A program made the translations under genes and the position numbers. The notes beneath the pieces are model-generated. The model saw only the letters and a program-made list of their open reading frames with translations. It searched no databases and was not told the origin of the DNA. A stretch of DNA of 34,302 bases. Source: an uncultured Christensenella sp. Its GTDB lineage: Bacteria > Bacillota > Clostridia > Christensenellales > Pumilibacteraceae. The first letter of the stretch is position 1; each line of letters starts with the position of its first letter. The stretch spans positions 1-34,302 of the forward strand of contig CATLHE010000015.1 in assembly GCA_949948895.1 (NCBI GenBank), written 5' to 3'. Positions 1 through 8,228 of this stretch are shown one piece after another.

Positions 1-63
1 TCGGGTGTAACGCAAAATCAATCACGGGCGCAAACACACGACATAAATCCAAGCAGTGTTTGG
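1..63 (+). repeat. HCR element copy 1 (hairpin-capped repeat)
   Basis: First of about sixteen related ~60 bp intergenic elements. It begins TCGGGTGTAAC, has a variable A-rich middle, the conserved block AAACACACGACA, and ends in a short hairpin, CCAAGC-AGT-GTTTGG (one G-T pair). I see no ORF in it. Forward orientation here means TCGGGTG first and hairpin last. The hairpin end points toward the gene at 351. Copy 2 follows directly head to tail. Confidence 0.85.
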
Positions 64-128
64 TCGGGTGTAACGCAAAATCAATCACGGGCGTAAATAC
101 ACGACAGGCGGTCAAGCGTAAGGCTTGC
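64..128 (+). repeat. HCR element copy 2
   Basis: The first 30 bases are identical to copy 1; it then diverges and ends in a variant hairpin, CAAGC-GTAAG-GCTTG. It runs into a second palindrome at 129-150, GGAGCGCA / TGCGCTCC, which recurs next to HCR copy 7 at 20181-20201. Confidence 0.75.
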
Positions 129-150
129 GGAGCGCAAGGGGCTGCGCTCC
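129..150. repeat. 8-bp-stem palindrome associated with HCR
   Basis: GGAGCGCA, a 6-nt loop, then TGCGCTCC, followed by CTACG. The same arrangement appears at 20181-20201 after HCR copy 7. No T-tract follows, so it is not a standard terminator. Confidence 0.7.
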
Positions 151-183
151 CTACGGAAAGGTGACAATATGCACCGCTCTTAT

Positions 184-246
184 TCGGGTGTAATGTAAAA
201 TTAATCACAAGCGCAAACACACGACATAAATCCAAGCAGTGCTTGG
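184..246 (+). repeat. HCR element copy 3
   Basis: Same layout as copy 1 with a perfect CCAAGC-AGT-GCTTGG cap. It ends 18 bp before the -35 box of the promoter for the gene at 351. Confidence 0.85.
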
Positions 247-264
247 AGAAATGTATTAAAAGGG

Positions 265-293
265 TTGCAAAAGACATGCTATTGTGGTAAACT
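265..293 (+). promoter_or_regulatory. Sigma-A type promoter for the 351 operon
   Basis: TTGCAA (265-270), 17 bp spacer, TAAACT (288-293) preceded by TG at 285-286 (extended -10). The predicted start near 300 leaves a ~50-nt leader that ends in AGGAG at 341-345, five bases before the ATG at 351. Confidence 0.6.
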
Positions 294-350
294 AGCTTTG
301 AGTACGCTTGCGCGCAAAGAACGGACGCGCACGCATTTCTAGGAGCGGAT

Positions 351-2522
351 ATGGCTAATATCGAAGAACCCACGGTTCTTTTCGGAAAATCCAAATGGAT
401 CTGGGCGAGCGACGCTACTCGCAAAAATTCCAATATAATACTGCGCCGAACGTTCTCGTTCGGTCAGGAAAAACCGCCCGCGAGAGCGCTTTGCCGCGCG
501 GCGTGCGACACGCATTACTATTTGTACGTAAACGGTAAAGCCGTCGTGTGGTGCGGCGGGTTTAACCGCGGCGTAAAGCAAGCATATTACGACGAGTTCG
601 ATATAGCCAAGTACCTCGTAAAGGGCGACAACGCGATCGTCGTGTACTGTCAGTACTACGGCGAAGGCGGCAGGGACGGCGTTCCGTCCAAGCGCGCGGG
701 GTTCATATTCGAGTGCAACGACCTTAACATTTACAGCGACGAAACGTTCCGCGTATACGAGAACATGGCGTACAAAACGCCGCGCCACACGAACTGCTGT
801 TACGCGGGCTCGGGCGTACTGTACGACGCATCGCTCGAGGGTCAGCAAATACAGAACGTATTGGACGTAGCGTTCAACTCGTCGCTGTTCACCGCGGCGA
901 CGGTAGTCGACGGCTATCCCGACGATGTAAACGGCGTGCTGCTCGCGCGCCCGCTCCCGCTCGAACGGTTCTCGGCGCAGCCCGTTATCGCCAAGTTCAA
1001 AAAATCGATCGATCAGTTCGACGGCGACACGTACGCGGTGACATTGCCGCGCGAAATGCGCGTCACGCCGTACATGGAAGTCACCGGCAACGGTCAGGAA
1101 AAAATCAAAATAACCACCGACCGCGGCGAGTGCATGGGCACGTTCGGCGACGAGACCAGCATGTATGAAGCGCACTGTATCGAGTATATAACGAAACCTA
1201 CGCTCAATATCTTCGAGGGTCTCGTACCGATGACGGGCGAGACGCTCATATTCAGCATGCCGCACACGGTGCGGGTGTTAAAGCTCGGGTATCGCGAGAT
1301 CGGTTACGACACCGAAAAGACGGTCGAGCTCACAACGGACAACCCGCGCCTCGACGAAGTATTCAACAAAGCGTTGAACACGCTGTATCTTTGCATGGGC
1401 TCGACGCTCATGGACACGCCCGAGCGCGAAAGAACCATGTGGCTGGGCGACAGCTCCATAGCCGCGCGCGCGCTGTACCTTTCGCATCACGACGCGGCGC
1501 CGCTCGTCAAGAAAGTAATAGACGATATCCTGTCCGCTTTCGACGGCGACGTTTTGTACAGCTGCGTACCCGGTGACTTGCCCGTAGACATTCCCGCGCA
1601 CGGTCTGCTGGCGCTCGGCGAGTACGGGATATTCTCGCAGTATCTCAATTACGCGGGCGACGTAGAGTTCCTCGCGCGCGAGTACGGCAAGCTTTGCGAC
1701 TACCTCATGCTCTGGGAAATGACCGAGCACGGCGTGGCGCTCCGCGACGGCAACCGCCGTTGGTACGACAATCTTTACAATATAGACGAGCCGCTCATAG
1801 AAAACGCGCTCTACTATTCGGCGTGCAAGTTCATGTCCGAGCTCGGCAAAAAAACGGGCGAGCTCGATTATCAGGAAACTTTCGAGGACCGCATGTCCAA
1901 TATCGCCGACTATATCGAGAGCCGTTTCGACGGGCTCGGTTACACGTCGCGCGACGACGGCTATGACGACCGCGCAAACGCGCTCATAGTAATTTGCGGG
2001 CTTGTCCCCGCCGACCGCAGAAACGCGATCGCGAGACTGCTTGCCGCAACGTACAACGCCTCGCCCTATCTCGAATGGGCGGTCACGGAAGCGCTCGCCA
2101 TGCTCGGCAGGCGCGACCTCGCGCTCAAGCGCTTCGAATCGCGGTATTCGCTGTACGCGGACTCGCCCGAATCGACGCTCGGCGAGGACTTCAACGGCTA
2201 CGGCACCAAATGCCAGAGTTATCAGTCCTCGGTCATATCCGAACTCATCTGCGTGTTCTGCGGTATCGACGTGCGCGACGGCGCGTCCAAAATAACGATC
2301 ACGCCCGATTTCACCGCGCTCAAAGATATCAAGTGCGCGCTCAAAACGGCGAGCGGCGAGCTCGAGATCAGGTATAAAAACGCTCCGAACAAAACGGACA
2401 TAATAATAGAAAACCATACTAACGCCAAGGTAGTATTGGACATCATACCCGAAAACGTAGGGCGCGTGACCGAGCGCAGAACCATCACCCTCAATAAAGG
2501 AAAAAATAAATTTACGATATAA
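351..2522 (+). CDS. Alpha-L-rhamnosidase-like glycoside hydrolase (GH78 type)
   Basis: A 723-residue protein resembling GH78 alpha-L-rhamnosidases, which remove terminal rhamnose from glycosides with inversion. The N-terminal third has the beta-sandwich features of these enzymes (SKWIWA near the start; YLYVNGK, then GG-rich strands around residues 60-110). The (alpha/alpha)6 barrel begins near residue 325 and carries DTPERERTMWLGD at 355-367, matching the family's D-x-PxRxER-x-W-x-GD catalytic-region motif with its acidic residues kept. A small C-terminal beta domain follows. There is no signal peptide, so the enzyme is probably cytoplasmic and would act on imported oligosaccharides or glycosides. 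The start is fixed by AGGAG at 341-345. The next gene begins 30 bp later, so co-transcription is likely. The exact sugar specificity cannot be read from sequence. Confidence 0.75.
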   Translation: MANIEEPTVLFGKSKWIWASDATRKNSNIILRRTFSFGQEKPPARALCRAACDTHYYLYVNGKAVVWCGGFNRGVKQAYYDEFDIAKYLVKGDNAIVVYCQYYGEGGRDGVPSKRAGFIFECNDLNIYSDETFRVYENMAYKTPRHTNCCYAGSGVLYDASLEGQQIQNVLDVAFNSSLFTAATVVDGYPDDVNGVLLARPLPLERFSAQPVIAKFKKSIDQFDGDTYAVTLPREMRVTPYMEVTGNGQEKIKITTDRGECMGTFGDETSMYEAHCIEYITKPTLNIFEGLVPMTGETLIFSMPHTVRVLKLGYREIGYDTEKTVELTTDNPRLDEVFNKALNTLYLCMGSTLMDTPERERTMWLGDSSIAARALYLSHHDAAPLVKKVIDDILSAFDGDVLYSCVPGDLPVDIPAHGLLALGEYGIFSQYLNYAGDVEFLAREYGKLCDYLMLWEMTEHGVALRDGNRRWYDNLYNIDEPLIENALYYSACKFMSELGKKTGELDYQETFEDRMSNIADYIESRFDGLGYTSRDDGYDDRANALIVICGLVPADRRNAIARLLAATYNASPYLEWAVTEALAMLGRRDLALKRFESRYSLYADSPESTLGEDFNGYGTKCQSYQSSVISELICVFCGIDVRDGASKITITPDFTALKDIKCALKTASGELEIRYKNAPNKTDIIIENHTNAKVVLDIIPENVGRVTERRTITLNKGKNKFTI

Positions 2523-2552
2523 CGGCGCGCCGCGCCGCGGCGTTCCGTTTAT

Positions 2553-3908
2553 GTGGACATGAAACAAAAAATTCTAATGACGTTTATCGAGTCGGGCTTC
2601 GGGCACATCTCGTCAATGGACAGTATCTACGGCGAACTGCTCGAGGAATACGGCGAAGAATACGATATACAAAAGAGCTACATCATGCGCGAGGACGGTT
2701 TTCCGCACCTCATGCGTATGGAGCGCTTTTTTTCCAAACAGGTAGAAAACACCAATAAGATCCCCGGGTTCGGGAAATTCATTTTCTTTTTTATCCATCT
2801 TTTGGGCGCGCACAAACTGATGCGGTTCGTGCACAGACAGATCGCTTACAAAGCGTTCCGCGAGGGTCTTGAAGCGATAAAACGCCGCAAGCCCGACGTC
2901 ATAGTGACCAATCACTATTTTACCAATATGCTCGCAGTCGATTACAAGCGCCGCGTCGACCCCAACGTCGTGGTAGTCAATTACAACCCCGACTGTACCA
3001 TGCACTCCATTTGGGATAAGCGCGACGGCATTTTTATCGTGAACTGCAAGCTCGCCATGGATAAAGCGTTAAAGTTCAAGTTCGACCCCAAAAACCTGCG
3101 CAAGGTCAATCCATGCGTGAGAAAATGCGTCGAGCAAAACACCGCCACGCGCGCCGAGCTCAGAGAAAAGTACGGCTTGCCGCAGGACAAGTTTACCGTA
3201 ACGATAGCCGACGGCGGGTACATGTTCGGCAGAGGCCCCAAGTACGCGAGAAAACTCATTAAGCGCGGACTGCCCATAACTCTGTGCATAATCGCGGGCA
3301 AGAACGAAGCGCGGTACAAAGAGTTTTCGGCAATAGCGGAGGGCAAGAGCAGAGTCAAGCTCAAGAACGGCATGACGCTCAAAGTATACAGATTCCTGCC
3401 CGAAGCGTACGAGCTTTACGGCGCGTCCGACGTGTTCTTGACCAAGGGCGGACCCAACGCGGTGTTGGACAGCATTTATATGCATACGCCCGTAATGATA
3501 AACTACACGCCGCACGTCATAGAAGAAGCGACGGTAAAAGAATATATCAAAGGTCTCGAGTGCGGCGAAACGGCGTTCACGCCGAAAAAAGCCATCAAGC
3601 GCATAGAAAAGTTCATGGCGGACAGGACCGACCTCGACAGGTACGAAGCGAACATCGAAAAATTCCTCACTGCGGGTAACGGCGCGGCTGCCGTCGCGCA
3701 GATAATCATAGACGAACTGCATAAGCGCGACGCGAATACCGATACGGACGACGCTTACGACAAGCGCGATGCGGCGTTTGCGTCGGAGACGGGCGACGGA
3801 GCCGAACCCGAAGCGCAGGGTACGGAAAAAACGAGCACGCCCGAACACGGCGACGGCGAAAGCGCGGAGCAAACAAGTGAAGAAGACAACGAGTCGGAGA
3901 AAGATTAA
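2553..3908 (+). CDS. MGDG synthase/UgtP-like glycosyltransferase (GT28)
   Basis: A 451-residue protein of the monogalactosyl/glucosyl-diacylglycerol synthase family, which transfers a hexose from a UDP-sugar to diacylglycerol at the inner face of the membrane. The N-terminal half has the MGDG-synthase pattern (KILMTFIESGFGH near residues 5-18, then DVIVTNHYFTN near 116). The C-terminal Rossmann half has the GT28 nucleotide-sugar region, including TIADGGYMFGRGP and FLTKGGPNAVLDSI. The last ~60 residues are an acidic, low-complexity tail not typical of UgtP. The start is GTG at 2553 or ATG at 2559; neither has a clear Shine-Dalgarno sequence. The spacer 2523-2550 is a GC-rich near-palindrome. 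The plsC-like gene follows after 4 bp, which supports a shared role in membrane lipid synthesis. Processivity and sugar identity are unknown. Confidence 0.8.
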   Translation: MDMKQKILMTFIESGFGHISSMDSIYGELLEEYGEEYDIQKSYIMREDGFPHLMRMERFFSKQVENTNKIPGFGKFIFFFIHLLGAHKLMRFVHRQIAYKAFREGLEAIKRRKPDVIVTNHYFTNMLAVDYKRRVDPNVVVVNYNPDCTMHSIWDKRDGIFIVNCKLAMDKALKFKFDPKNLRKVNPCVRKCVEQNTATRAELREKYGLPQDKFTVTIADGGYMFGRGPKYARKLIKRGLPITLCIIAGKNEARYKEFSAIAEGKSRVKLKNGMTLKVYRFLPEAYELYGASDVFLTKGGPNAVLDSIYMHTPVMINYTPHVIEEATVKEYIKGLECGETAFTPKKAIKRIEKFMADRTDLDRYEANIEKFLTAGNGAAAVAQIIIDELHKRDANTDTDDAYDKRDAAFASETGDGAEPEAQGTEKTSTPEHGDGESAEQTSEEDNESEKD

Positions 3909-3912
3909 AGAC

Positions 3913-5010
3913 ATGAATACAAAAGCATATCTCGGACTGTTTAAGTATTCGCTCGACGCAGGCGATATACCGCAAGATCTTTACGACGAGGTCGTAGCCA
4001 AGGTCGAAGCGGAGGGCAAAATGACCAAGCGCATATATTACGAGTATCTGGACGAGCTCGAACGCCGCCGACTGTTCGACGTGGACGGAACGCCATTCAA
4101 CACGGACAACAGCGCCAAGACCGACGGCTCGTATGTGTACAAACACCCCAAAAACCCGATATGGCATATCGCGCACGGGTTTTGGAGCACGGTGTTCAAA
4201 CTGCTCGGCGGATACATGCTCGGCGCGTTCGGCTACGGCGTGTGGCGCGTCAAGGACAGAAAAAAACTCAAAGGCATAAAAGCCTGCGTAACCACGTCCA
4301 ATCACGTAGGCTATGTGGATGCGCTCCTCACTCGTCGCGCGCTCGGCATGAGAAAACAGTACATAGTAGCCGCGCCGCACAACTGCAAGAACGATCTCGG
4401 CGGCAAGCTGTTGAAATCGGCGACGATAATCCCGCTCCCGTCCGCGCTCTCGGGCAACAAGCCGTTTATGGAAATGCTCGAGTACGTGCGCGACCGCGGC
4501 GGCGCGATACACTTTTATCCCGAAAAAAGTCTGTGGGCAAGATACAATAAACCCCGCCCGTACAAGGACGGCGCGTTCTTTTACGCGGACAGGCTGGATG
4601 TGCCCGTAGTGCCCATGCTGTACTGTTTCCATAAACCGAAAGGCTTGAGGAAACTTTTAGGGCTCGCCAAAGTCACGATCAAGATAGCCGACCCCATATA
4701 CGCGGACAAAACCCTGCCGTCGCGCGACCGCAAGTCCGACCTCGCGCGCCGCGCCGAGCAAGCAGTGGCGGGTCTGTACGAGGAGTTCTACGGCAAGCCC
4801 TTGACCTATCTCGATCCGATAGTCAAGGACGAAGACCAAAGCGATGCGGAAATACCCGCAGCAGCGGAAGTCCAAAACTCCGTAGCAAAAACCGAAACGG
4901 CGGACGCGATCGAACAGCCCGATACGACAGTCGCGGAAGGAACGGAAAATATCAACAGTCAAACCGAAGCATCGGAAAATACGACGCCCGAAACAACCGA
5001 TATGCCGTAA
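3913..5010 (+). CDS. PlsC-like 1-acylglycerol-phosphate acyltransferase
   Basis: A 365-residue acyltransferase of the PlsC/LPLAT family, expected to move an acyl chain from acyl-ACP or acyl-CoA to lysophosphatidic acid or a related lipid. Motif I is seen as NHVGYVD (NHx4D, catalytic His-Asp), the glycerol-phosphate-binding motif as PEKSLWARYNKPRPYKDG, and motif IV as VPVVPM. The N-terminal ~70 residues form a separate charged helical region. The C-terminal ~65 residues are an acidic, Thr/Glu-rich tail like that of the preceding gene product. The ATG at 3913 lies 4 bp after the stop of the glycosyltransferase, with GGAGA at the end of that gene. An in-frame ATG at 3769 lies inside the upstream gene and is unlikely. 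The exact lipid substrate is uncertain. Confidence 0.82.
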   Translation: MNTKAYLGLFKYSLDAGDIPQDLYDEVVAKVEAEGKMTKRIYYEYLDELERRRLFDVDGTPFNTDNSAKTDGSYVYKHPKNPIWHIAHGFWSTVFKLLGGYMLGAFGYGVWRVKDRKKLKGIKACVTTSNHVGYVDALLTRRALGMRKQYIVAAPHNCKNDLGGKLLKSATIIPLPSALSGNKPFMEMLEYVRDRGGAIHFYPEKSLWARYNKPRPYKDGAFFYADRLDVPVVPMLYCFHKPKGLRKLLGLAKVTIKIADPIYADKTLPSRDRKSDLARRAEQAVAGLYEEFYGKPLTYLDPIVKDEDQSDAEIPAAAEVQNSVAKTETADAIEQPDTTVAEGTENINSQTEASENTTPETTDMP

Positions 5011-5040
5011 ACAGTGACGACGAGTCAATATGAATGGACG

Positions 5041-5302
5041 CGAAAGATAGCGGTGTAAACCTCAACCAAACATCTAAAGATCGATAGGTCTTAAAAGAAC
5101 GGAAGATAATTCAAACAAACGCCCAAAGCCCGATATGTCGTAAAGAATGGCGTAAACATGAACATACCGAAAGATAGCGGGAGAGAAATCAAACAAAAAC
5201 CAAAGATCGATAGGTCTTAAAAAGTGGCGTAAACATGAACATACCGAAAGATAGCGGGAGATAACCCCAACAAACAACCAAAGATGGATAGGTGGTAAAA
5301 AA
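5041..5302 (+). repeat. Degenerate tandem array leading into parA
   Basis: Four head-to-tail units: about 5041-5101, 5102-5164, 5165-5241 and 5242 onward. The last two have a 77 bp period and share ACCGAAAGATAGCGGGAGA near-perfectly; the second lacks the unit start. Each unit ends in a stretch like GATAGGT-N3-TAAAA-N3-TGGCG. In the last unit this stretch is the actual AGGTGG ribosome site (5290-5295) and ATGGCG start of parA. Earlier units carry decayed versions (GTGGCGTAA, ATGGCGTAA). No promoter consensus could be placed with confidence in this block. Confidence 0.75.
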
Positions 5303-6118
5303 ATGGCGAAAACGATAGCTATAGCCAATCAGAAAGGCGGGGTCGGCAAAACGACCACTTGCATCAACTTAGCGGCGTACTTTGCGGCGTTCGGGAAAAA
5401 GGTGCTCATAATCGACAACGACCCGCAGGGCAACGCGTCGAGCGGACTCGGCATAGAAAAGCACAAGGTCAAAAAATCGGTGTACAGCCTGATCGTCGGC
5501 GACTGCACGGCGCGGGAAGCGGTGGTCAAGACCAACGTGGAAGGATTGGACATAATCCCGTCGAACATAGACCTCGCGGGCGCAGAGATCGAGCTCGTGG
5601 GCTTAGAGAGCCGCGAGAACTCATTAAAGCGCGCCATCGCTCAGATCAAGCCCGACTACGACTACATATTCATCGACTGCCCGCCGTTCATAGGTCTACT
5701 CACGCTGAACGCGCTCACGGCGGCGGACTCGATACTCATCCCCATGCAGGGCGAATACTTCGCGCTCGAGGGTTTGAGCCAATTGATGAACACTATCAAA
5801 CTGACAAAAAAGATCCTCAACCCGGGACTTGAGATCGAGGGCGTAGTCGTGACGATGTTCAACTCGAGAACCAACCTCGTCAACTCGGTCGCGGAAGAAA
5901 TAACCCGGTACTTCGGCAAGAAAGCGTTTTCGACGCGCATCCCGCGAAGCGTCAGGCTCGCCGAAGCCCCGTCGTTCGGTATGCCGATCACGCAGTTCGA
6001 CCCGACGTCGACGGGCGGCATAGCCTATAAAAACCTGGCGGAAGAAATGCTCAACCGCAACCGCGACAGCTTCACGCCCATCAAAAACCTGTCCGCGCTC
6101 AAAAAGAAACTGCAATAG
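5303..6118 (+). CDS. parA: ParA/Soj family chromosome-partitioning ATPase
   Basis: A 271-residue Walker-type ATPase of the ParA/Soj family, which binds DNA as an ATP dimer and works with ParB in origin segregation. The deviant Walker A motif KGGVGKTT (residues 11-18) with its signature lysine follows a short strand, DNDPQGN lies near residue 40, and the Walker B region reads FIDCPPFIG near 120. The length is normal for Soj, with a short basic tail. The start is set by AGGTGG at 5290-5295. No parB lies downstream; an HCR repeat begins directly after the stop codon. Upstream is a tandem array whose last unit forms the translation start. A MinD/plasmid-type ParA role is possible, but the overall pattern is chromosomal Soj. 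Confidence 0.9.
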   Translation: MAKTIAIANQKGGVGKTTTCINLAAYFAAFGKKVLIIDNDPQGNASSGLGIEKHKVKKSVYSLIVGDCTAREAVVKTNVEGLDIIPSNIDLAGAEIELVGLESRENSLKRAIAQIKPDYDYIFIDCPPFIGLLTLNALTAADSILIPMQGEYFALEGLSQLMNTIKLTKKILNPGLEIEGVVVTMFNSRTNLVNSVAEEITRYFGKKAFSTRIPRSVRLAEAPSFGMPITQFDPTSTGGIAYKNLAEEMLNRNRDSFTPIKNLSALKKKLQ

Positions 6119-6181
6119 CCAATCACAGATTGGATGTCTGTCGTGTGTTTGCAATAACGTTGATCATTGGTTTCACCCGAA
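6119..6181 (-). repeat. HCR element copy 4
   Basis: Reverse-oriented copy whose hairpin CCAATC-ACA-GATTGG starts immediately after the parA TAG stop (6116-6118). It forms a tandem pair with copy 5; the 88 bp unit includes a 26 bp spacer. Confidence 0.85.
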
Positions 6182-6206
6182 AAGAGAATTGACCTTGAAT
6201 CAACAT

Positions 6207-6268
6207 CCAATCACAGATTGGATGTCTGTCGTGTGTTTGCATTAACGCTGATCATTGGTTTCACCCGA
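6207..6268 (-). repeat. HCR element copy 5
   Basis: Near-identical to copy 4, at exactly 88 bp spacing; the intervening 26 bp segment recurs after this copy too, so the whole 88 bp was duplicated. Confidence 0.85.
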
Positions 6269-6590
6269 AAAGAGAATTGACCTTGAATCAACATTCGTAG
6301 GGCGTGACGACCGTGCCGCTCATGGTTTACTGAGCGTATTATAAGCGGAGCGTCGAGGCTGTTTTGACAGTAAAGCGGCGTGCAGAACGGAGCGGAACGG
6401 CTTTTTTCGTCAAAATACTTGACAGCGCGCGGGCGTATACTTGTCGTGTATAGATCATGCCGATTTACGGCGTACTGCGGGGACCACGCAGCGGGGGAAT
6501 GACGTTCTCTATGAACAAAGCGACCCGACGCCGCCCGAATCCTTTGCGGCGGTTTATGCGCAATCCATATCACGGAGGAACAAAATACTC
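6269..6590. other. Intergenic: short palindromic repeat and unresolved promoter region
   Basis: It holds the end of the HCR duplication, then at about 6296-6326 a TCGTAGGGCGTGACGACC-type segment related to the GTAGGGGCGACG repeats near 20493, 24485 and 24601. Two TTGACA boxes occur (6364-6369 and 6419-6424) but neither has a good -10 at 16-18 bp; TATACT at 6436 is too close and TATAGA at 6449 too far. CGGAGGAA at 6573-6580 is the ribosome site for the next gene. No gene is seen. Confidence 0.5.
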
Positions 6591-8082
6591 ATGAGCGAAG
6601 AACTCAAAGCTCAAGTGTGCAAAAGCTGCGGCGCCGAGATAAAAGCCGGCGAAGCGTTTTGCACCAAGTGCGGCGCACCCGTACAGCCCGAAGCGGCTCC
6701 TGCGGACCCCGCTCCAACGGGCGTTATCGATCCGTTCGATACTCCGCCCCAAAGCGCGAATACGCCCGACCCGCATAAATGCAAAAAGTGCGGCGCGGAC
6801 ATAGCCCCCGGCACTGCGTTCTGCACGGTCTGCGGCGAGCCCGTAAACGGCAACGCAGATTCGGCAAACGGCAACGCCGCACCCCAAATCTCGTACTGCA
6901 AAAAGTGCGGCGGCAAGATCGAAGGCATGCCCGAGTTCTGCAAAAAACTGCGGAAAACCCACGGCGGACGGCGTAGACAAAGACAACAAGCGCGCAAGAA
7001 AGCGCACGGTTTCGCTTATTACATACTTGAGCGGCGCGGTGATAGCGGCGCTTGTCGGATTCATATTCCTCTGCACGTCGTTCCTGAAAATCTCGGTCAT
7101 GGGCGTTGAAGTAACCAAGCAGAGCGGTCTCAACCTCATCGGCATGATATTCGGCGGAAGCAGCTTGATAACGTCGATGGGCGTTTCTTCGGCGCTGCTG
7201 CGCTGGGCGGGCTGGTTGTATCTTGCATACATATTGGCTATTGTCGAAACGATAATCTGCATCGTATTAAATTTCAGACACTACAAAAAGGGCGACCGTC
7301 CGTTCGGCGTTATCACCGGTATCTCGGCAATGTTCGTCGCCTCGATAGGTATTCTCGTAGTCAGCCTTATCGCCAAGAGCAACGTTCAGTCCGCACTTAA
7401 CGCCGAGATCGGCTCCATGGGCGGCGCGGAAGCCTCCATGGCACTGTCTATGATAGAATACTTTACGGGCGGCATAGGCGTGTTTGTCGTGGCGCTTATC
7501 GGCTTCGCGCTTTGCATGTTTGCCGTCGTATATTCTTACGGCACGTACGAAAAGACCAAGAGAAAACTCGAAGGCGATCGCCGTACCTTCCTCATCGTAG
7601 ATATCGCGATGGCGGTCATACTCATCGTTTTCGCAGTCTTGACTGCTCTCAACCCGTTCGGCAATAAAGAATACGCAGTCAGCCCCGGCGACAGCGGCAC
7701 CGCCAAGATCAAATGCCGCGACGAGATCAGTTATATGGGCGAGTCCATGTACTTCGGCGTAGTCGTATTCAAGCTCGAAGGCTTGGAAGAAGACGAGAGC
7801 TACACGTTCACTCTCGACTCCGACTTTGGGCTCAGCGCTTCGCAAATGGAAGATTGCATGTGCCTCGTCTACTACGACGACGTGAAAGGCGCGGATGCAA
7901 TGCAAGTATACGATTTGCTCGCCAGAGAAGACTATCTCGCAACCAATCAAGTAAGCCGTCCCGACCATGCGGAATTGTCGTTTATCAACGGCTATAACGA
8001 AGATCTTGCAATAGTCGTCGGGTTCTCGGCAACGGGCAAAATGACCGACGAGTTCGATTACTCGTTCAAAGTAATTGCCTAA
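6591..8082 (+). pseudogene. Zinc-ribbon multi-pass membrane protein, broken by a 1-nt frameshift
   Basis: Read as one gene, this encodes about 496 residues. The N-terminal part (frame of ATG 6591) has zinc ribbons of the CxxC-x13-CxxC type: CKSCG...CTKCG, CKKCG...CTVCG and a third starting YCKKCGGK. The third ribbon is interrupted at the A6 run 6942-6947. Removing one A restores FCKNCGKPT and joins the frame that continues to 8082. That frame supplies about five hydrophobic segments (near LSGAVIAALVGFIFLC, GWLYLAYILAIVE, ISAMFVASIGILVV, VFVVALIGFALCMFAVV, IVDIAMAVILIVFAVL) and a ~120-residue C-terminal soluble domain. CGGAGGAA precedes the start; a terminator follows at 8097. The function is unknown; zinc-ribbon plus membrane proteins of this type are common in Clostridia. 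The break could be a true mutation or a homopolymer sequencing error. Confidence 0.75.
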
Positions 8083-8096
8083 AGTAAAATAAACCG

Positions 8097-8124
8097 AAAA
8101 GCTCTCCGTACGGAGGGCTTTTTT
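8097..8124 (+). terminator. Intrinsic terminator after the zinc-ribbon gene
   Basis: AAAAGC-T-CTCCG, TA loop, CGGAG-G-GCTTTTTT: a stem with one internal mismatch followed by six T residues, 14 bp after the stop codon. Confidence 0.85.
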
Positions 8125-8192
8125 GTTGGTAAAATCAAAATCGTTTATACGGTCGGCGTACGTGCTGCGCGCGGTATGCGTATAAAAAAGAA

Positions 8193-8222
8193 TTGACAAA
8201 CGCCGCGGTTAAGTGCTAAAAT
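8193..8222 (+). promoter_or_regulatory. Promoter of ecfA; predicts a leaderless mRNA
   Basis: TTGACA (8193-8198), 18 bp spacer, TAAAAT (8217-8222) with TG at 8214-8215 (extended -10). The ATG of ecfA begins 7 bp after the -10 (8229), where transcription itself should start, and no ribosome-binding sequence is present. Confidence 0.8.
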
Positions 8223-8228
8223 CCAGTC

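Noticed and set aside
1..246. Direct repeats at the window start looked like a CRISPR array
   Set aside because: Units are contiguous or irregularly spaced, the middle parts are themselves related, copies occur in both orientations elsewhere, and no cas genes are present.
339..1265. Long minus-strand reading frame opposite the glycosidase gene
   Set aside because: Arg/Val/Tyr-rich antisense shadow with no domain; the plus-strand frame has motifs, ribosome site and promoter. The same applies to the other long antisense frames under GC-rich genes.
5041..5302. Attachment site or IS remnant upstream of parA
   Set aside because: No inverted ends, transposase or tRNA fragment; the tandem structure explains the sequence.
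6419..6454. Promoter for the zinc-ribbon gene from TTGACA at 6419
   Set aside because: The candidate -10 hexamers are 11 or 24 bp away, outside the usual spacing; kept only as an unresolved note.
6942..6948. AAAAAAC as a programmed -1 frameshift site
   Set aside because: The downstream frame requires +1 (or -2), not -1, and no stimulatory hairpin or stop codon context was seen.
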